Assembly (NCBI RefSeq): GCF_019679455.1
Contig: NZ_JAIEZQ010000003.1
Coordinates: forward strand, 496,001 to 560,000
From: Nocardioides jiangsuensis
GTDB taxonomy: Bacteria; Actinomycetota; Actinomycetes; Propionibacteriales; Nocardioidaceae
Length of the DNA stretch: 64,000 nt
Reading direction: 5' to 3'
Shown here: piece after piece, positions 26,407 to 36,013 of the stretch
Numbering within the stretch: the stretch's first letter is position 1
How the letters are laid out: each line of letters begins with the position of its first letter
The notes under the pieces: generated by a model
The model's database searches: none
What the model saw: the letters and a program-made list of their open reading frames with translations, nothing else
What the model was told of the DNA's origin: nothing
Made by a program: the position numbers and the translations under genes

Positions 26407-26733
26407 GTGCTGGTGGTGAACAGGTTCAGGGTCGCGGAGGCCGATGCGGCGTCGTTCCGGGGCGACCTGGAGACGGCGCACGGACTGCTGGCTTCGCGGC
26501 CCGGGTACGTCGACGGGACGGTCGGCCGGAACGTCGACGACCCGTCGCTGTGGGTGCTGCAGACCCGGTGGGCCGACGTGGGCAGCTACCGGCGCGCGCT
26601 GTCGGCGTACGACGTCAAGCTCGGCGCCGTACCGCTGCTGTCGCGCGCCCTCGACGAGCCGTCCGCCTACGAGGTCGTCGACCCCGGCGACGGCGCCGTG
26701 CTGAACGAGGCCAGGCCGCGCGATCTGCGCTGA
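26407..26733 (+). CDS. Antibiotic biosynthesis monooxygenase (ABM)-fold protein
   Basis: 108 residues. Opens with VVNRFRVAEADAASFRGDLE and continues ASRPGYVDGTVGRNVDDPSLW and LQTRWADVGSYRRALSAYD, the ferredoxin-like ABM/dimeric alpha-beta barrel pattern. Some ABM proteins are IsdG-type haem oxygenases and others are quinol or small-molecule monooxygenases. No haem-degrading signature is clear, so the substrate is open. It lies divergent from the zinc operon but has its own start-proximal -10. Confidence 0.7.
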   Translation: MLVVNRFRVAEADAASFRGDLETAHGLLASRPGYVDGTVGRNVDDPSLWVLQTRWADVGSYRRALSAYDVKLGAVPLLSRALDEPSAYEVVDPGDGAVLNEARPRDLR

Positions 26734-26825
26734 CCCACGGGGATTCCCGATTGACCCGCAGCGATAGTCTGAGTCTTCGCTGTCAGCCAGGCAGTGCCCC
26801 CGACTGATGGAGCCGGAAGCCCAAG

Positions 26826-28226
26826 ATGAGCAAGCAAAAAGCGAGTGCCAACGTCGACAACATCGTCTCTCTCTGCAAGCGCCGGGGCTTCGTGTACCCG
26901 TGCGGCGAGATCTACGGCGGCACCCGGTCGGCCTGGGACTACGGACCGCTCGGCGTGGAGCTGAAGGAGAACATCAAGCGTCAGTGGTGGCGCTCCATGG
27001 TGCAGTCCCGCGAGGACGTCGTCGGCCTCGACTCGTCGGTGATCCTGCCCACCAAGGTGTGGGAGGCCTCGGGCCACCTGTCGGCCTTCGTGGACCCGCT
27101 CATCGAGTGCCAGTCCTGCCACAAGCGCTTCCGCCAGGACCACCTGCAGGAGGCGTACGCGGAGAAGAAGGGCCTCGACGACCCCGACGCGGTCGGCATG
27201 GACCTCATCGCCTGCCCCAACTGCGGCACGAAGAACGCCTGGACCGAGCCGCGGATGTTCAACGGCCTGCTCAAGACGTTCCTCGGCCCCGTCGAGTCCG
27301 AGGAGGGCCTGCACTTCCTCCGCCCGGAGACCGCGCAGGGCATCTTCGTGAACTTCGCGAACGTGATGAACTCCTCGCGCCGCAAGCCGCCGTTCGGCAT
27401 CGGCCAGATCGGCAAGAGCTTCCGCAACGAGATCACCCCGGGCAACTTCATCTTCCGCACCCGCGAGTTCGAGCAGATGGAGTTGGAGTTCTTCGTCAAG
27501 CCCGGTGAGGACGAGGGCTGGCACCAGGCCTGGATCGACCTGCGCACCGAGTGGTACACCGACCTCGGCATCGACCCCGACAACCTGCGCCACTACGAGC
27601 ACCCGACCGAGAAGCTGTCGCACTACTCCAAGCGCACCGTCGACATCGAGTACCGCTTCCAGTTCCAGGGCTCGGAGTGGGGCGAGCTCGAGGGCGTCGC
27701 GAACCGCACCGACTTCGACCTCAGCACGCACGCCAAGCACTCCGGCCAGGACCTGTCGTACTTCGACCAGGCCACCGGCGAGCGCTGGACGCCGTACGTC
27801 ATCGAGCCCGCAGCCGGCGTGAACCGCTCGATGATGGCGTTCCTCATCGACGCCTACGCCGAGGACGAGGCGCCCAACGCCAAGGGCGGCGTCGACAAGC
27901 GCACCGTGCTCAAGCTCGACCACCGGCTCGCGCCGGTCAAGGTCGCGGTGCTGCCGCTGTCGCGCAACGCCGACCTCTCGCCGAAGGCCAAGGGCCTCGC
28001 CGCGGACCTGCGCACGGTGTGGAACGTGGAGTTCGACGACGCGGGCGCGATCGGCCGCCGCTACCGCCGCCAGGACGAGATCGGCACGCCGTACTGCGTG
28101 ACCGTCGACTTCGACACCCTCGAGGACAACGCGGTCACCGTGCGCGAGCGCGACACCATGAAGCAGGAGCGGATCGGCCTCGACCAGATCAAGTCCTACT
28201 TCGCCGAGCGCCTGCTCGGCTGCTGA
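26826..28226 (+). CDS. glyS: Glycyl-tRNA synthetase (class II, single-chain alpha2 type)
   Basis: 466 residues. Motifs include [20 protein letters not shown] near residue 20, a zinc-binding pair (CQSCHKRF near 97, CPNCGTKN near 136), [16 protein letters not shown] near 162, and motif 2 [20 protein letters not shown] near 198. It ends with the anticodon-binding domain. It charges tRNA-Gly in one polypeptide, distinct from the E. coli alpha2-beta2 enzyme. ATG 26826. A strong intrinsic terminator follows. Confidence 0.97.
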   Translation: MSKQKASANVDNIVSLCKRRGFVYPCGEIYGGTRSAWDYGPLGVELKENIKRQWWRSMVQSREDVVGLDSSVILPTKVWEASGHLSAFVDPLIECQSCHKRFRQDHLQEAYAEKKGLDDPDAVGMDLIACPNCGTKNAWTEPRMFNGLLKTFLGPVESEEGLHFLRPETAQGIFVNFANVMNSSRRKPPFGIGQIGKSFRNEITPGNFIFRTREFEQMELEFFVKPGEDEGWHQAWIDLRTEWYTDLGIDPDNLRHYEHPTEKLSHYSKRTVDIEYRFQFQGSEWGELEGVANRTDFDLSTHAKHSGQDLSYFDQATGERWTPYVIEPAAGVNRSMMAFLIDAYAEDEAPNAKGGVDKRTVLKLDHRLAPVKVAVLPLSRNADLSPKAKGLAADLRTVWNVEFDDAGAIGRRYRRQDEIGTPYCVTVDFDTLEDNAVTVRERDTMKQERIGLDQIKSYFAERLLGC

Positions 28227-28261
28227 TCGCAGGACCCGACCGGGACACCCCCGACCGTCGG

Positions 28262-28297
28262 CGCCGCCGGAGCCCTCCAGGGCTCCGGCGGCGTTTT
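28262..28297 (+). terminator. Intrinsic terminator after glyS
   Basis: Perfect 14-bp stem (28262-28275 with 28280-28293), 4-nt loop TCCA, then TTTT. It is the clearest rho-independent terminator in the window. Confidence 0.88.
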
Positions 28298-28316
28298 GCC
28301 GTGTACGGGCGATGTG

Positions 28317-28322
28317 CACAAT
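28317..28322 (+). promoter_or_regulatory. Candidate -10 (CACAAT) for the following lipoprotein gene
   Basis: CACAAT ends exactly 6 nt before the GTG at 28329; leaderless initiation is likely. Confidence 0.35.
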
Positions 28323-28328
28323 GAACGG

Positions 28329-29030
28329 GTGCGTCCTACGAAGAACACCACCCTGCCCATCCGCTCGCTGACCCTCGCGGCCGCCTCCGCGCTCGTCCTC
28401 GCCGGGTGCGGATCAGGCGGCGACGAGGCGTCGCAGACCCCGAGCAGCACGGTCAGCGTCTCGCCCTCCCCGAGCAGCACGGTCTCCGTGCCCGCGGGTG
28501 CCGAGCTGACCGAGATCGGCGCGGACCTCGCCTTCGGCGACACCGCGACGGTGATCTACGAGCCGAACCAGAAGAAGGGGACCGTCCTCGACCTCACGGT
28601 GGAGAGCGCCCGGCGGGGCTCGACCAAGGACTTCTCCGGGTTCATCCTCGACGAGGCCGCCCGCGCCTCGACGCCGTACTACGTCGACGTGAAGGTGAGG
28701 AACACCGGCGAGGGCGAGCTCGGCGGGACGCCGGTCCCGCTGTGGGGCGTCGACGACCGGAACACCCTGCTGCCCCCGGCGGCGTTCACCACGACCTTCC
28801 CGACGTGCGCGTCGAAGCCGCTGCCGGACGAGTTCAAGCCCGGATCGTCGTTCTCGACCTGCCTGGTCTTCCTGGCCCCGGACCGCGGCACGATGACCGC
28901 GGTCAGCTTCCGGCCCAACCAGGACTTCGACCCGATCGAGTGGACCGGCGACATCGCCACCCCCAAGCCGGAGCCGAAGAAGGACACCAAGAAGCCCGAC
29001 GTGCAGAAGCAGGGCGAGAAACAGCGCTGA
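28329..29030 (+). CDS. Secreted lipoprotein of unknown function (DUF4352-like)
   Basis: 233 residues. Signal peptide (TLPIRSLTLAAASALVLAGC) with lipobox LAGC near residue 24, then a Ser/Thr/Val linker with a repeated PSSTVSVS. A beta-rich domain (VESARRGSTKDFSGFILDE, YYVDVKVRNTGEGEL) resembles the DUF4352/Ig-like fold of extracellular lipoproteins. The tail is Lys/Pro-rich (KPEPKKDTKKPDVQKQ). Function unknown. Start GTG 28329 rests on the adjacent -10. Confidence 0.68.
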   Translation: MRPTKNTTLPIRSLTLAAASALVLAGCGSGGDEASQTPSSTVSVSPSPSSTVSVPAGAELTEIGADLAFGDTATVIYEPNQKKGTVLDLTVESARRGSTKDFSGFILDEAARASTPYYVDVKVRNTGEGELGGTPVPLWGVDDRNTLLPPAAFTTTFPTCASKPLPDEFKPGSSFSTCLVFLAPDRGTMTAVSFRPNQDFDPIEWTGDIATPKPEPKKDTKKPDVQKQGEKQR

Positions 29031-29088
29031 CCCTGCGAGCGAAGGTGCGCCCGGGACGCCGGATTTGGGCGGTCGGGCGGCCCCCGGG

Positions 29089-29094
29089 GACAAT
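29089..29094 (+). promoter_or_regulatory. Candidate -10 (GACAAT) with -35 TTGGGC for dusB
   Basis: TTGGGC (29065-29070), 18-nt spacer, GACAAT, then 6 nt to the GTG. It is the most complete promoter among the leaderless candidates. Confidence 0.45.
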
Positions 29095-29100
29095 GGTCCG

Positions 29101-30249
29101 GTGACCACTACCGCCGCCGCCGTACCCCGGGAGCTCGTCCTGGGGCCGTTGCGCGTGGGCCCGCCCGTGGTGCTCGCGCCGATGGCCGGGATCACCAACG
29201 CGGCGTACCGGCGGCTGTGCCGCGAGCAGGGCGCCGGGCTCTACGTCTGCGAGATGATCACCTCCCGCGGGATCGTGGAGCGCGACGAGGTCACCTTGTC
29301 GATGCTCGTCTTCGACGAGCTCGAGGACGTCCGGTCGGTGCAGCTCTACGGCACCGACCCGGTCTACGTCGGCAAGGCCGCGGAGATCCTCTGCGCGGAG
29401 TACGGCGTCGCCCACATCGACCTGAACTTCGGCTGCCCGGTGCCCAAGGTCACCCGCAAGGGCGGGGGAGGGGCGCTGCCGTGGAAGCGGCGGCTGCTCG
29501 GCGACATCCTCACCGCCGCGGTGAAGGCCGCCGAGCCGTACGGCGTCCCGGTGACGATGAAGACCCGCAAGGGCATCGACGACGACCACCTGACCTACCT
29601 CGACGCGGGCCGTGTCGCGCAGGAATCCGGCGCCGCCGCGATCGCGCTGCACGGGCGCACCGTGAGCCAGGCCTACTCCGGCACCGCGGACTGGGAGGCG
29701 ATCGGCAACCTCGTGTCCCACGTCGACATCCCGGTGCTCGGCAACGGTGACATCTGGGAGGCGGCCGACGCGATCCGGATGGTCACCGAGACCGGGGCCG
29801 CCGGCGTCGTGGTGGGTCGCGGCTGCCTCGGCCGGCCCTGGCTGTTCCGCGACCTCGCGGCCGCGTTCGCCGGCCAGCAGGTCGCCACCCTGCCCACGCT
29901 CGGCGAGGTCGCGGCGATGATGCGCCGCCACGCCGAGCTGCTGTGCCAGCACATGGGCGAGGAGCGCGGCTGCAAGGAGTTCCGCAAGCACGTCTCGTGG
30001 TACCTCAAGGGGTTCGCGGCCGGGGGCGAGCTGCGTCGCTCGCTCGCGCTGGTCACCTCGCTGCGTGCCCTCGACGAGCTGCTGGCCCGGCTCGACCCCG
30101 ACGAGGCGTTCCCGGTGGCCGAGCTCGGCACCCCGCGCGGGCGCCAGGGCAGCCCGCGCCGCGTCGTACTCCCCGAGGGTTGGCTCGACGACACCGACGG
30201 CACCGGTACGGCGCTGCGCGAGGACGCTGCGGAGATGTCGGGCGGCTGA
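29101..30249 (+). CDS. dusB: tRNA-dihydrouridine synthase
   Basis: 382 residues. FMN-binding TIM barrel with VVLAPMAGITNAAYRRLCRE near residue 22, the catalytic-Cys region HIDLNFGCPVPKVTRKGGG near 110, TMKTRKGIDDDHL near 155, LHGRTVSQAYSGTADW near 183 and GNGDIWEAADA near 212. It reduces specific uridines in tRNA to dihydrouridine. The C-terminal 60 or so residues extend beyond the barrel helical domain. GTG 29101 was chosen from the -10 spacing. Confidence 0.93.
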   Translation: MTTTAAAVPRELVLGPLRVGPPVVLAPMAGITNAAYRRLCREQGAGLYVCEMITSRGIVERDEVTLSMLVFDELEDVRSVQLYGTDPVYVGKAAEILCAEYGVAHIDLNFGCPVPKVTRKGGGGALPWKRRLLGDILTAAVKAAEPYGVPVTMKTRKGIDDDHLTYLDAGRVAQESGAAAIALHGRTVSQAYSGTADWEAIGNLVSHVDIPVLGNGDIWEAADAIRMVTETGAAGVVVGRGCLGRPWLFRDLAAAFAGQQVATLPTLGEVAAMMRRHAELLCQHMGEERGCKEFRKHVSWYLKGFAAGGELRRSLALVTSLRALDELLARLDPDEAFPVAELGTPRGRQGSPRRVVLPEGWLDDTDGTGTALREDAAEMSGG

Positions 30250-30384
30250 CCCGGTTCGGACAAAACGGGCGGTGTGTGTTTCACCACCACGACAGGGTCG
30301 AATTTGGAGACGGCGGGGGGCGTCATGTTTCACTCGACGTTCTGTTCCGGTTTCCCCTGTCGATCCCCTGGTTGGTGATTTGCC

Positions 30385-31311
30385 GTGGCGTTCTTCCGCC
30401 ACAAGTCCGCGTCCTCCTCGTCCATGCCGCTGCCGGCGCGCCTCGTCCGGGTCGGGGTCCCGGTCGCCGCGGCAGCGGTCCTGGGCACCTCGGCCGCCGC
30501 GGTCGCCTGGCCCGAGACGAAGGCGCAGTCCACGTCCGCGATCTCGATGCCCGCGCCGGAGGTGCGGGTGAAGCCCGAGGCGGTGCCCGTCCGCGTGGCG
30601 CCGATCTCGCGCTCCGCGGACCGGGTCGAGCTGAAGGAGAAGCCCCCGAAGGTCGAGGACCAGGAGTACGCCAGCACGCTGCTCAACGTCTGGTCCGAGC
30701 CGACCGAGAAGAGCAAGCTGGTCGACGTGCTCGACGAGCGGGAGAAGATCGCCGTCTCCGAGGACGTCCAGGGCGCCTGGGCCGAGGTCGTCGTGGACAA
30801 GAAGTCGCTGTGGGTGCACCGCGCCTACCTCGTCGAGAACAAGCCGGAGCCGCCCGAGCCCGAGCCCGTGCCGGAGCCCGCTCCCGCTGAGGAGTCGGCC
30901 CCCGCGGCCGCGCCCGAGGAGGAGGAGGTCGCCTCCTCCGGCGGCCTGTCGACGGCCGAGTGCGCGTCCGGCTCCGACGTCGAGAGCGGTCTGGTGCCCA
31001 ACGCCGTGGCCGTGCACCGCGCGGTCTGCGCCGCGTTCCCCGAGGTGACCACGTACGGCGGCGTCCGCCCCGGTGACGACGACGAGCACGGCACCGGCCA
31101 GGCGCTGGACATCATGATCAGCGACTCGGGCACCGGTGACGCGATCGCCGACTTCGCGCGGGACAACGCGGACGCCCTCGGCGTCAGCGAGGTCATCTGG
31201 GCCCAGCAGATCTGGACCGTGGAACGCAGCAGCGAGGGCTGGCGTTACATGGAGGACCGTGGTTCCGACACGGCCAACCACTACGACCACGTCCACGTCA
31301 CCGTCTACTGA
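30385..31311 (+). CDS. Secreted SH3b-type protein with M15/VldE-like C-terminal domain
   Basis: 308 residues. N-terminal membrane/signal helix near 18-40 (ARLVRVGVPVAAAAVLGTSA), then an SH3-like domain near 90-150 (YASTLLNVWSEPTEKSKLVD, KSLWVHRAYL). A Pro/Glu linker near 155-190 is followed by a C-terminal domain with THxY-type elements TTYGGVRPGDDDEHGTGQAL and HYDHVHVTVY. The His/Asp set (DEHGTGQALD, HYDHVH) is that of peptidase-M15-like/ARB_07466 domains. A cell-wall-associated role is inferred. GTG 30385. The 135-nt gap upstream shows no recognised element. Confidence 0.72.
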   Translation: MAFFRHKSASSSSMPLPARLVRVGVPVAAAAVLGTSAAAVAWPETKAQSTSAISMPAPEVRVKPEAVPVRVAPISRSADRVELKEKPPKVEDQEYASTLLNVWSEPTEKSKLVDVLDEREKIAVSEDVQGAWAEVVVDKKSLWVHRAYLVENKPEPPEPEPVPEPAPAEESAPAAAPEEEEVASSGGLSTAECASGSDVESGLVPNAVAVHRAVCAAFPEVTTYGGVRPGDDDEHGTGQALDIMISDSGTGDAIADFARDNADALGVSEVIWAQQIWTVERSSEGWRYMEDRGSDTANHYDHVHVTVY

Positions 31312-31334
31312 CCCAGCCTCAGGGGGAAACTGCC

Positions 31335-32021
31335 GTGAGACCGCCGTCCGTCGTCGTCCTCGACGTCAACGAGACCCTGTCGGACCTGCGTCCGATGGGG
31401 CAGCGGTTCGCGGAGGTCGGCGCGGACCCGTCCCTGGCACGGCTGTGGTTCGCCTCGGTCCTGCGGGACGGGTTCGCGCTGACCGCTGCCCGGAGCACCG
31501 CCACCTTCCGGGACCTCGGCGCCGACCTGCTGCGTGAGCTGCTGCCCCGGGAGGTGTCCGCGGTGCCCGGCGAGGGGCCGGAGCTCGAGCGGGCCGTGGA
31601 GCACGTGCTGTCCGGGTTCATGGAGCTGCCGCTCTACCCCGACGTGGCCCCGGGCGTGCGTGCCCTCGCCGAGCAGGGGCTGCGCGTCGTGACGCTGAGC
31701 AACGGGTCGGCCGAGGTCGCGGAGCGCCTGCTCGGCGACGCGGGCCTGCGCGACCTGTTCTCCGACGTCCTCTCCGTCGAGGACGCCGGGGTGTGGAAGC
31801 CGGGGCCCGGCGCCTACGAGCACGCCGCCGACGTCTGCGGCACCCCGCTCCCGGACATGCTGATGGTCGCGGTGCACCCCTGGGACGTCGACGGCGCTGC
31901 CCGCGCCGGCATGCAGACCGCGTGGGTCGACCGCGACCGCCGGCCCTACCCGTCGTACGCCACGCCGCCGGTGCTCACCGTCGCCTCGCTCGTCGAGCTG
32001 GCCGGGACGCTCGGCGCCTGA
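31335..32021 (+). CDS. Haloacid dehalogenase-like hydrolase (type II)
   Basis: 228 residues. Catalytic loop VVLDVNETLSDLRPM near residue 7 (Asp nucleophile), Ser/Asn motif II VVTLSNGSAEV near 118, Lys motif III EDAGVWKPGPGAYEHAA near 150 and acidic motif IV VAVHPWDVDGAARAG near 178. The VNETL variant is seen in L-2-haloacid-dehalogenase-like proteins. The physiological substrate is unknown. GTG 31335 follows AGGGGGAA. Confidence 0.85.
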   Translation: MRPPSVVVLDVNETLSDLRPMGQRFAEVGADPSLARLWFASVLRDGFALTAARSTATFRDLGADLLRELLPREVSAVPGEGPELERAVEHVLSGFMELPLYPDVAPGVRALAEQGLRVVTLSNGSAEVAERLLGDAGLRDLFSDVLSVEDAGVWKPGPGAYEHAADVCGTPLPDMLMVAVHPWDVDGAARAGMQTAWVDRDRRPYPSYATPPVLTVASLVELAGTLGA

Positions 32022-32059
32022 GGGGTTCGCCACCGGCCCGGGGTGTCGGTGCCGCGCAG

Positions 32060-32065
32060 TACGCT
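32060..32065 (+). promoter_or_regulatory. Candidate -10 (TACGCT) for dgt
   Basis: TACGCT ends 8 nt before the ATG at 32074. Confidence 0.4.
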
Positions 32066-32073
32066 CGCCTGCG

Positions 32074-33348
32074 ATGGGGTCGATGACGAGCAGGTACGAC
32101 GAGGCCGCGTGCGCCCGCTGGGTGGACGAGCCTCCGAAGCGCGCCGAGCGGACGCCGTTCGAGCGCGACCGGGCCCGCCTGGTGCACTCGGCCGCGCTGC
32201 GCCGTCTCGCCGCGAAGACCCAGGTCGTGGGGCCGCAGTCCGACGACTTCGTCCGCAACCGGCTGACCCACACGCTCGAGGTGGCCCAGGTCGCCCGTGA
32301 CCTCGCCAAGACCCTGGGGTGTGACCCCGACGTGGTCGAGACCGCCGCGCTCGCGCACGACATCGGCCACCCGCCGTTCGGGCACAACGGCGAGCGGGTC
32401 CTCGCCGAGCTGAGCGCCGCGTGCGGGGGCTTCGAGGGCAACGCGCAGACGCTGCGGATCCTCACCCGGCTGGAGGCCAAGTCGGTCGACGCCGCGGGGC
32501 GCTCGGTCGGACTGAACCTCACCCGGGCCACCCTCGACGCGAGCACGAAGTACCCCTGGCCGCGCACCGGGGCGACCGACCCGCGCGGCGTCCACGCCGA
32601 CGGCACGGCCAGCGCGGTGCGCAAGTTCGGGGTGTACGACGACGACCTGCCGGTGTTCAGCTGGATGCGTGCCGGCGCCGAGCCGGGCCGGCGCTGCCTG
32701 GAGGCGCAGGTCATGGATCTCTCCGACGACGTGGCCTACTCCGTGCACGACCTGGAGGACGCGGTCGTGGCCGGGCGGATCGACCTGTCCTGGCTGCGGG
32801 ACACCGGCCGCCGCCGCGAGGTGTGGGGCACGGTGCGCGACTGGTACCTGCCCGACGCCTCCGACGCCGAGCTCGACGAGGCCCTCGACGCCCTGTCCGC
32901 GACGGGCGCGTGGCCCACGGCGCCGTACGACGGGAGCCGCTCCGCGCAGGCCGCGCTGAAGAACCTGACCAGCGACCTGATCGGCCGGTTCTGCACGAGC
33001 GTCCAGCACGCCACGCACGAGAAGTACGGCACCGGTCCGCTGGTGCGCTACGACGCAGACCTGGTCGTGCCGCGCGCGACCGGGCTGGAGATCGGCTGCC
33101 TCAAGGGGATCGCCGCGCACTACGTGATGCGCGCCGACGACCGGGTCTCGGTGATGGTCACCCAGCGAGAGGTGGTCGCCGACCTGGTCACCGCGCTGCG
33201 GGACGGGCCGCCCGACCTGTTCGAGCCGGCCTTCCGCGCCGACCTCGCGGAGGCCGGCTCCGACGCGGCCCGGCTGCGGGTGGTGGTGGACCAGGTAGCC
33301 TCGCTGACCGACGCCTCCGCCCTCGCCTGGCACGCCCGGCTGCGCTGA
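32074..33348 (+). CDS. dgt: Deoxyguanosinetriphosphate triphosphohydrolase-like protein
   Basis: 424 residues. HD-domain metal ligands lie in RLTHTLEVAQVARDLAKTLG near residue 65 and ALAHDIGHPPFGHNGERVL near 92, with a distal Asp in VMDLSDDVAYSVHDLEDAV near 213. This family cleaves dNTPs to deoxynucleoside plus triphosphate and helps set dNTP pools. It is followed 105 nt later by dnaG, a frequent actinobacterial order, which supports a link to DNA replication. Confidence 0.93.
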   Translation: MGSMTSRYDEAACARWVDEPPKRAERTPFERDRARLVHSAALRRLAAKTQVVGPQSDDFVRNRLTHTLEVAQVARDLAKTLGCDPDVVETAALAHDIGHPPFGHNGERVLAELSAACGGFEGNAQTLRILTRLEAKSVDAAGRSVGLNLTRATLDASTKYPWPRTGATDPRGVHADGTASAVRKFGVYDDDLPVFSWMRAGAEPGRRCLEAQVMDLSDDVAYSVHDLEDAVVAGRIDLSWLRDTGRRREVWGTVRDWYLPDASDAELDEALDALSATGAWPTAPYDGSRSAQAALKNLTSDLIGRFCTSVQHATHEKYGTGPLVRYDADLVVPRATGLEIGCLKGIAAHYVMRADDRVSVMVTQREVVADLVTALRDGPPDLFEPAFRADLAEAGSDAARLRVVVDQVASLTDASALAWHARLR

Positions 33349-33439
33349 CGGCGGCGTGCTCGCGGGCGTCGTGAAACGGCCCGACGAGACCGGTTCCACA
33401 GTGTCCGGGAACCGGGTCAACGGCCGCTCGGGCACGACG

Positions 33440-33445
33440 TAGACT
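33440..33445 (+). promoter_or_regulatory. Candidate -10 (TAGACT) for dnaG
   Basis: TAGACT ends 8 nt before the dnaG GTG. Confidence 0.45.
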
Positions 33446-33453
33446 CGCACCTC

Positions 33454-35376
33454 GTGGCAGGCCTGATCCGAGAGGAAGACATCGCGCAGGTGCGCGAGCG
33501 CGCCCGGATCGAGGAGGTCGTCGCCTCCTACGTCACGCTGCGCAACGCCGGCGGCGGCTCGGAGAAGGGCCTGTGCCCCTTCCACGACGAGAAGTCCCCG
33601 TCGTTCCACGTCACCCCGTCCCGCAACGTCTTCTACTGCTTCGGGTGCGGTGAGGGCGGCGACGTCATCGGATTCCTGCAGAAGATCGAGGGCCTCGGGT
33701 TCACCGGCGCCGTCGAGCGGCTCGCGGAGAAGTACGGCGTCCAGCTGCGCTACACCGAGGGCGACGGCCCAGCGAAGCCGCGCCGCGACACCAACCTGAG
33801 GCCCCGGCTGATCGAGGCGCACAAGGTAGCGGGGGAGTACTACGTCGACCGGCTCGGTTCCGCGGAGGGGGTCGCGGGTCGGCAGTTCCTCTCCGAGCGC
33901 GGCTTCGACAAGGCCGCTGCCGAGCGCTTCGGCGTCGGGTTCGCACCGCGCGACGGCGACGCGCTCTACAAGCACCTGCGCCAGAAGGGCTTCAAGGACG
34001 AGGAGCTCGTCACCGGCGGTCTGGTCGCGCAGGGCCAGCGAGGTCACTACGACCGGTTCCGCGGCCGACTGCTCTGGCCGATCCGCGACACCTCCGGCGA
34101 CACCATCGGCTTCGGCGCGCGGCGGCTGTTCGACGACGACCGGATCGACGCGAAGTACCTGAACACCCCCGAGAGCCCGATCTACAAGAAGAGCCACGTG
34201 CTCTACGGGATCGACCTCGCCCGCCGCGACATCGCCCGCTCGTCCCAGGCGGTGGTCGTCGAGGGGTACACCGACGTGATGGCCGCGCACCTGGCCGGAG
34301 TCCCGACCGCGGTCGCGACCTGCGGCACCGCGTTCGGTGAGGACCACGCCCGGGTGCTGCGCCGGCTGCTGCACGACCACGAGGAGTTCCGCGGTGAGGT
34401 GATCTTCACCTTCGACGGGGACGAGGCCGGCCAGCGGGCGGCGCTGCGTGCCTTCGGCGGCGACCAGCAGTTCGTCGGGCAGACCTATGTCGCGGTGGAG
34501 CCCGACGGGCTCGACCCCTGCGACCTGCGGCTGCAGAAGGGCGACGCCGCGGTCCGGGAGCTCGTCGCGCGACGGATCCCGCTGTACCGGTTCGTGTTGA
34601 GCAACGTGGTCTCCCGCTACGACCTCGACCGCGCCGACGGCCGGGTCGACGCGCTGCGCGAGGCCGCGAAGCTCGTGTCGAGCATCCGCGACAAGTCCAA
34701 GGTGGACGCGTTCGCCCGCGAGCTGGCCGGCATGGTCGGCATCGACGTCGACGAGGCCCGGGCCGAGGTACGCCGCGCCGCCTTCCGTCCCGCGAAGAGC
34801 GGCGACGACCGCCGTCGACCGGGCACGGACCGCGGGGCGCCGTACGCCCAGGCCCCCGAGCAGCCGGAGCGGCCCGCCGCCCCGCCGCTGCCCGACCTGC
34901 GCGACCCGCGGTTCTCCCTCGAACGGGAGACCCTGAAGCTCGTCGTGCAGCACCCGCTCGTCGTGGGCCGCGCCGCGAAGGACGTCGACGCCGACGACTT
35001 CACCCACCCGACGTACCGCGGGGTGTGGGAGGCGGTCAGCGCCTGTGGAGGTCCGTCCGCCGCGCCCGGGAACGACGTCTGGGTGGCGAAGCTGCAGGAG
35101 AACGTCGCCGAGCCCGCGGTCGCGCAGGCGCTGAACGCGCTCGCGGTCGAGCCGCTGCTGTCGATGAAGGAGCCGAACGACGCCTACGTCGCCGCGCATG
35201 TCTACCGGCTCCAGGAGGTGACGGTGATGCGGCGGATCGCGGACGTGAAGTCGAAGCTGCAACGCACCAACCCGGTCGAGCACGCCACCGAGTACAACCG
35301 GATGTTCGGCGAGCTGGTCGCCCTCGAGCAGCACCGCCGCAACCTGCGCGAGCGGGCGATCGGCGGGGAGGCGTAG
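33454..35376 (+). CDS. dnaG: DNA primase
   Basis: 640 residues. CHC2 zinc finger (LCPFHDEKSPSFHV, then FYCFGCGEGGDVI) near residues 40-75, catalytic core with RLLWPIRDTSGDTIGFGARR near 205, Toprim VVVEGYTDVMAAHLAG near 268 and FTFDGDEAGQRAAL near 318, then a helicase-binding C-terminal domain. It makes RNA primers at the replication fork. GTG 33454. Its stop overlaps the next gene by one base. Confidence 0.97.
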   Translation: MAGLIREEDIAQVRERARIEEVVASYVTLRNAGGGSEKGLCPFHDEKSPSFHVTPSRNVFYCFGCGEGGDVIGFLQKIEGLGFTGAVERLAEKYGVQLRYTEGDGPAKPRRDTNLRPRLIEAHKVAGEYYVDRLGSAEGVAGRQFLSERGFDKAAAERFGVGFAPRDGDALYKHLRQKGFKDEELVTGGLVAQGQRGHYDRFRGRLLWPIRDTSGDTIGFGARRLFDDDRIDAKYLNTPESPIYKKSHVLYGIDLARRDIARSSQAVVVEGYTDVMAAHLAGVPTAVATCGTAFGEDHARVLRRLLHDHEEFRGEVIFTFDGDEAGQRAALRAFGGDQQFVGQTYVAVEPDGLDPCDLRLQKGDAAVRELVARRIPLYRFVLSNVVSRYDLDRADGRVDALREAAKLVSSIRDKSKVDAFARELAGMVGIDVDEARAEVRRAAFRPAKSGDDRRRPGTDRGAPYAQAPEQPERPAAPPLPDLRDPRFSLERETLKLVVQHPLVVGRAAKDVDADDFTHPTYRGVWEAVSACGGPSAAPGNDVWVAKLQENVAEPAVAQALNALAVEPLLSMKEPNDAYVAAHVYRLQEVTVMRRIADVKSKLQRTNPVEHATEYNRMFGELVALEQHRRNLRERAIGGEA

Positions 35377-35933
35377 TGCGCAAGCCGTTCCGGCGCGGTG
35401 TCGAGGTGCCCGCCGAGGTGGTCGAGCGGGCCGAGCTCGGCCGCGGCGAGAAGGTGCTCGCCGGCGCCAGGACCGGGGACGGAGGCTGGCTGCTGGGCAC
35501 GCGTGACGTGCTGCTGGTGGTGCCCGCGTCCGGTGCGCAGACCGTCTCGGAGACCGGGGGCGCGGCCGCCGTGACCCGGATCCCGTGGCAGCGGGTCGAG
35601 ACCGCGGACTGGAAGCGTGACGACGAGCAGCTGCGGGTCGTCGAGGTCGGCGACTTCGGTCGTGAGCGGCCGGTGCACACGTTCTCCATCGGCGACCCCG
35701 GCTTGCTGGTCGAGCTGGTGCGGGAGCGGGTCACCGCCTCCGTGGTGCTCCAGCGGCGGGTCGTGGTCGAGGGCAAGCGCGGGCTCTACGTGATCGCGCG
35801 GCGGCCGCCCCGCGGTGACGGCGAGGTGACCTGGGTCTACGAGTTCGACCCCGGGATCGACCCGGAGGACCCGGCCGTGATGGCGGCCGCGGAGGCCGGT
35901 CTGGTGGCCGCCCAGGAGGAGCTCGGGCTCTGA
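35376..35933 (+). CDS. Conserved hypothetical protein coupled to dnaG
   Basis: 185 residues, probably cytoplasmic, with no signal peptide or membrane helix. Beta-rich N-terminal half (EKVLAGARTGDGGWLLGTRD, TRIPWQRVETADWKRDDEQL) in a PH-like strand pattern, then a basic ERVTASVVLQRRVVVEGKRG segment and a C-terminal EFDPGIDPEDPAVMAAAEAG. GTG 35376 shares a base with the dnaG stop, so translation is coupled. Function unknown; a PH-like domain is a guess from the strand pattern. Confidence 0.7.
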   Translation: MRKPFRRGVEVPAEVVERAELGRGEKVLAGARTGDGGWLLGTRDVLLVVPASGAQTVSETGGAAAVTRIPWQRVETADWKRDDEQLRVVEVGDFGRERPVHTFSIGDPGLLVELVRERVTASVVLQRRVVVEGKRGLYVIARRPPRGDGEVTWVYEFDPGIDPEDPAVMAAAEAGLVAAQEELGL

Positions 35934-36013
35934 CGCCGCCGCTCCGCCCTCGATTTAGCGGAGCAGCAGTTGACTTGCTAACCTATGCGGGCCGCGGCGT
36001 TCGCGCCGCTTGA

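Noticed and set aside
30250-30384. c-di-AMP (ydaO-type) riboswitch ahead of the SH3-domain cell-wall gene
   Set aside because: The conserved core sequence of this class could not be recognised in the 135 nt.
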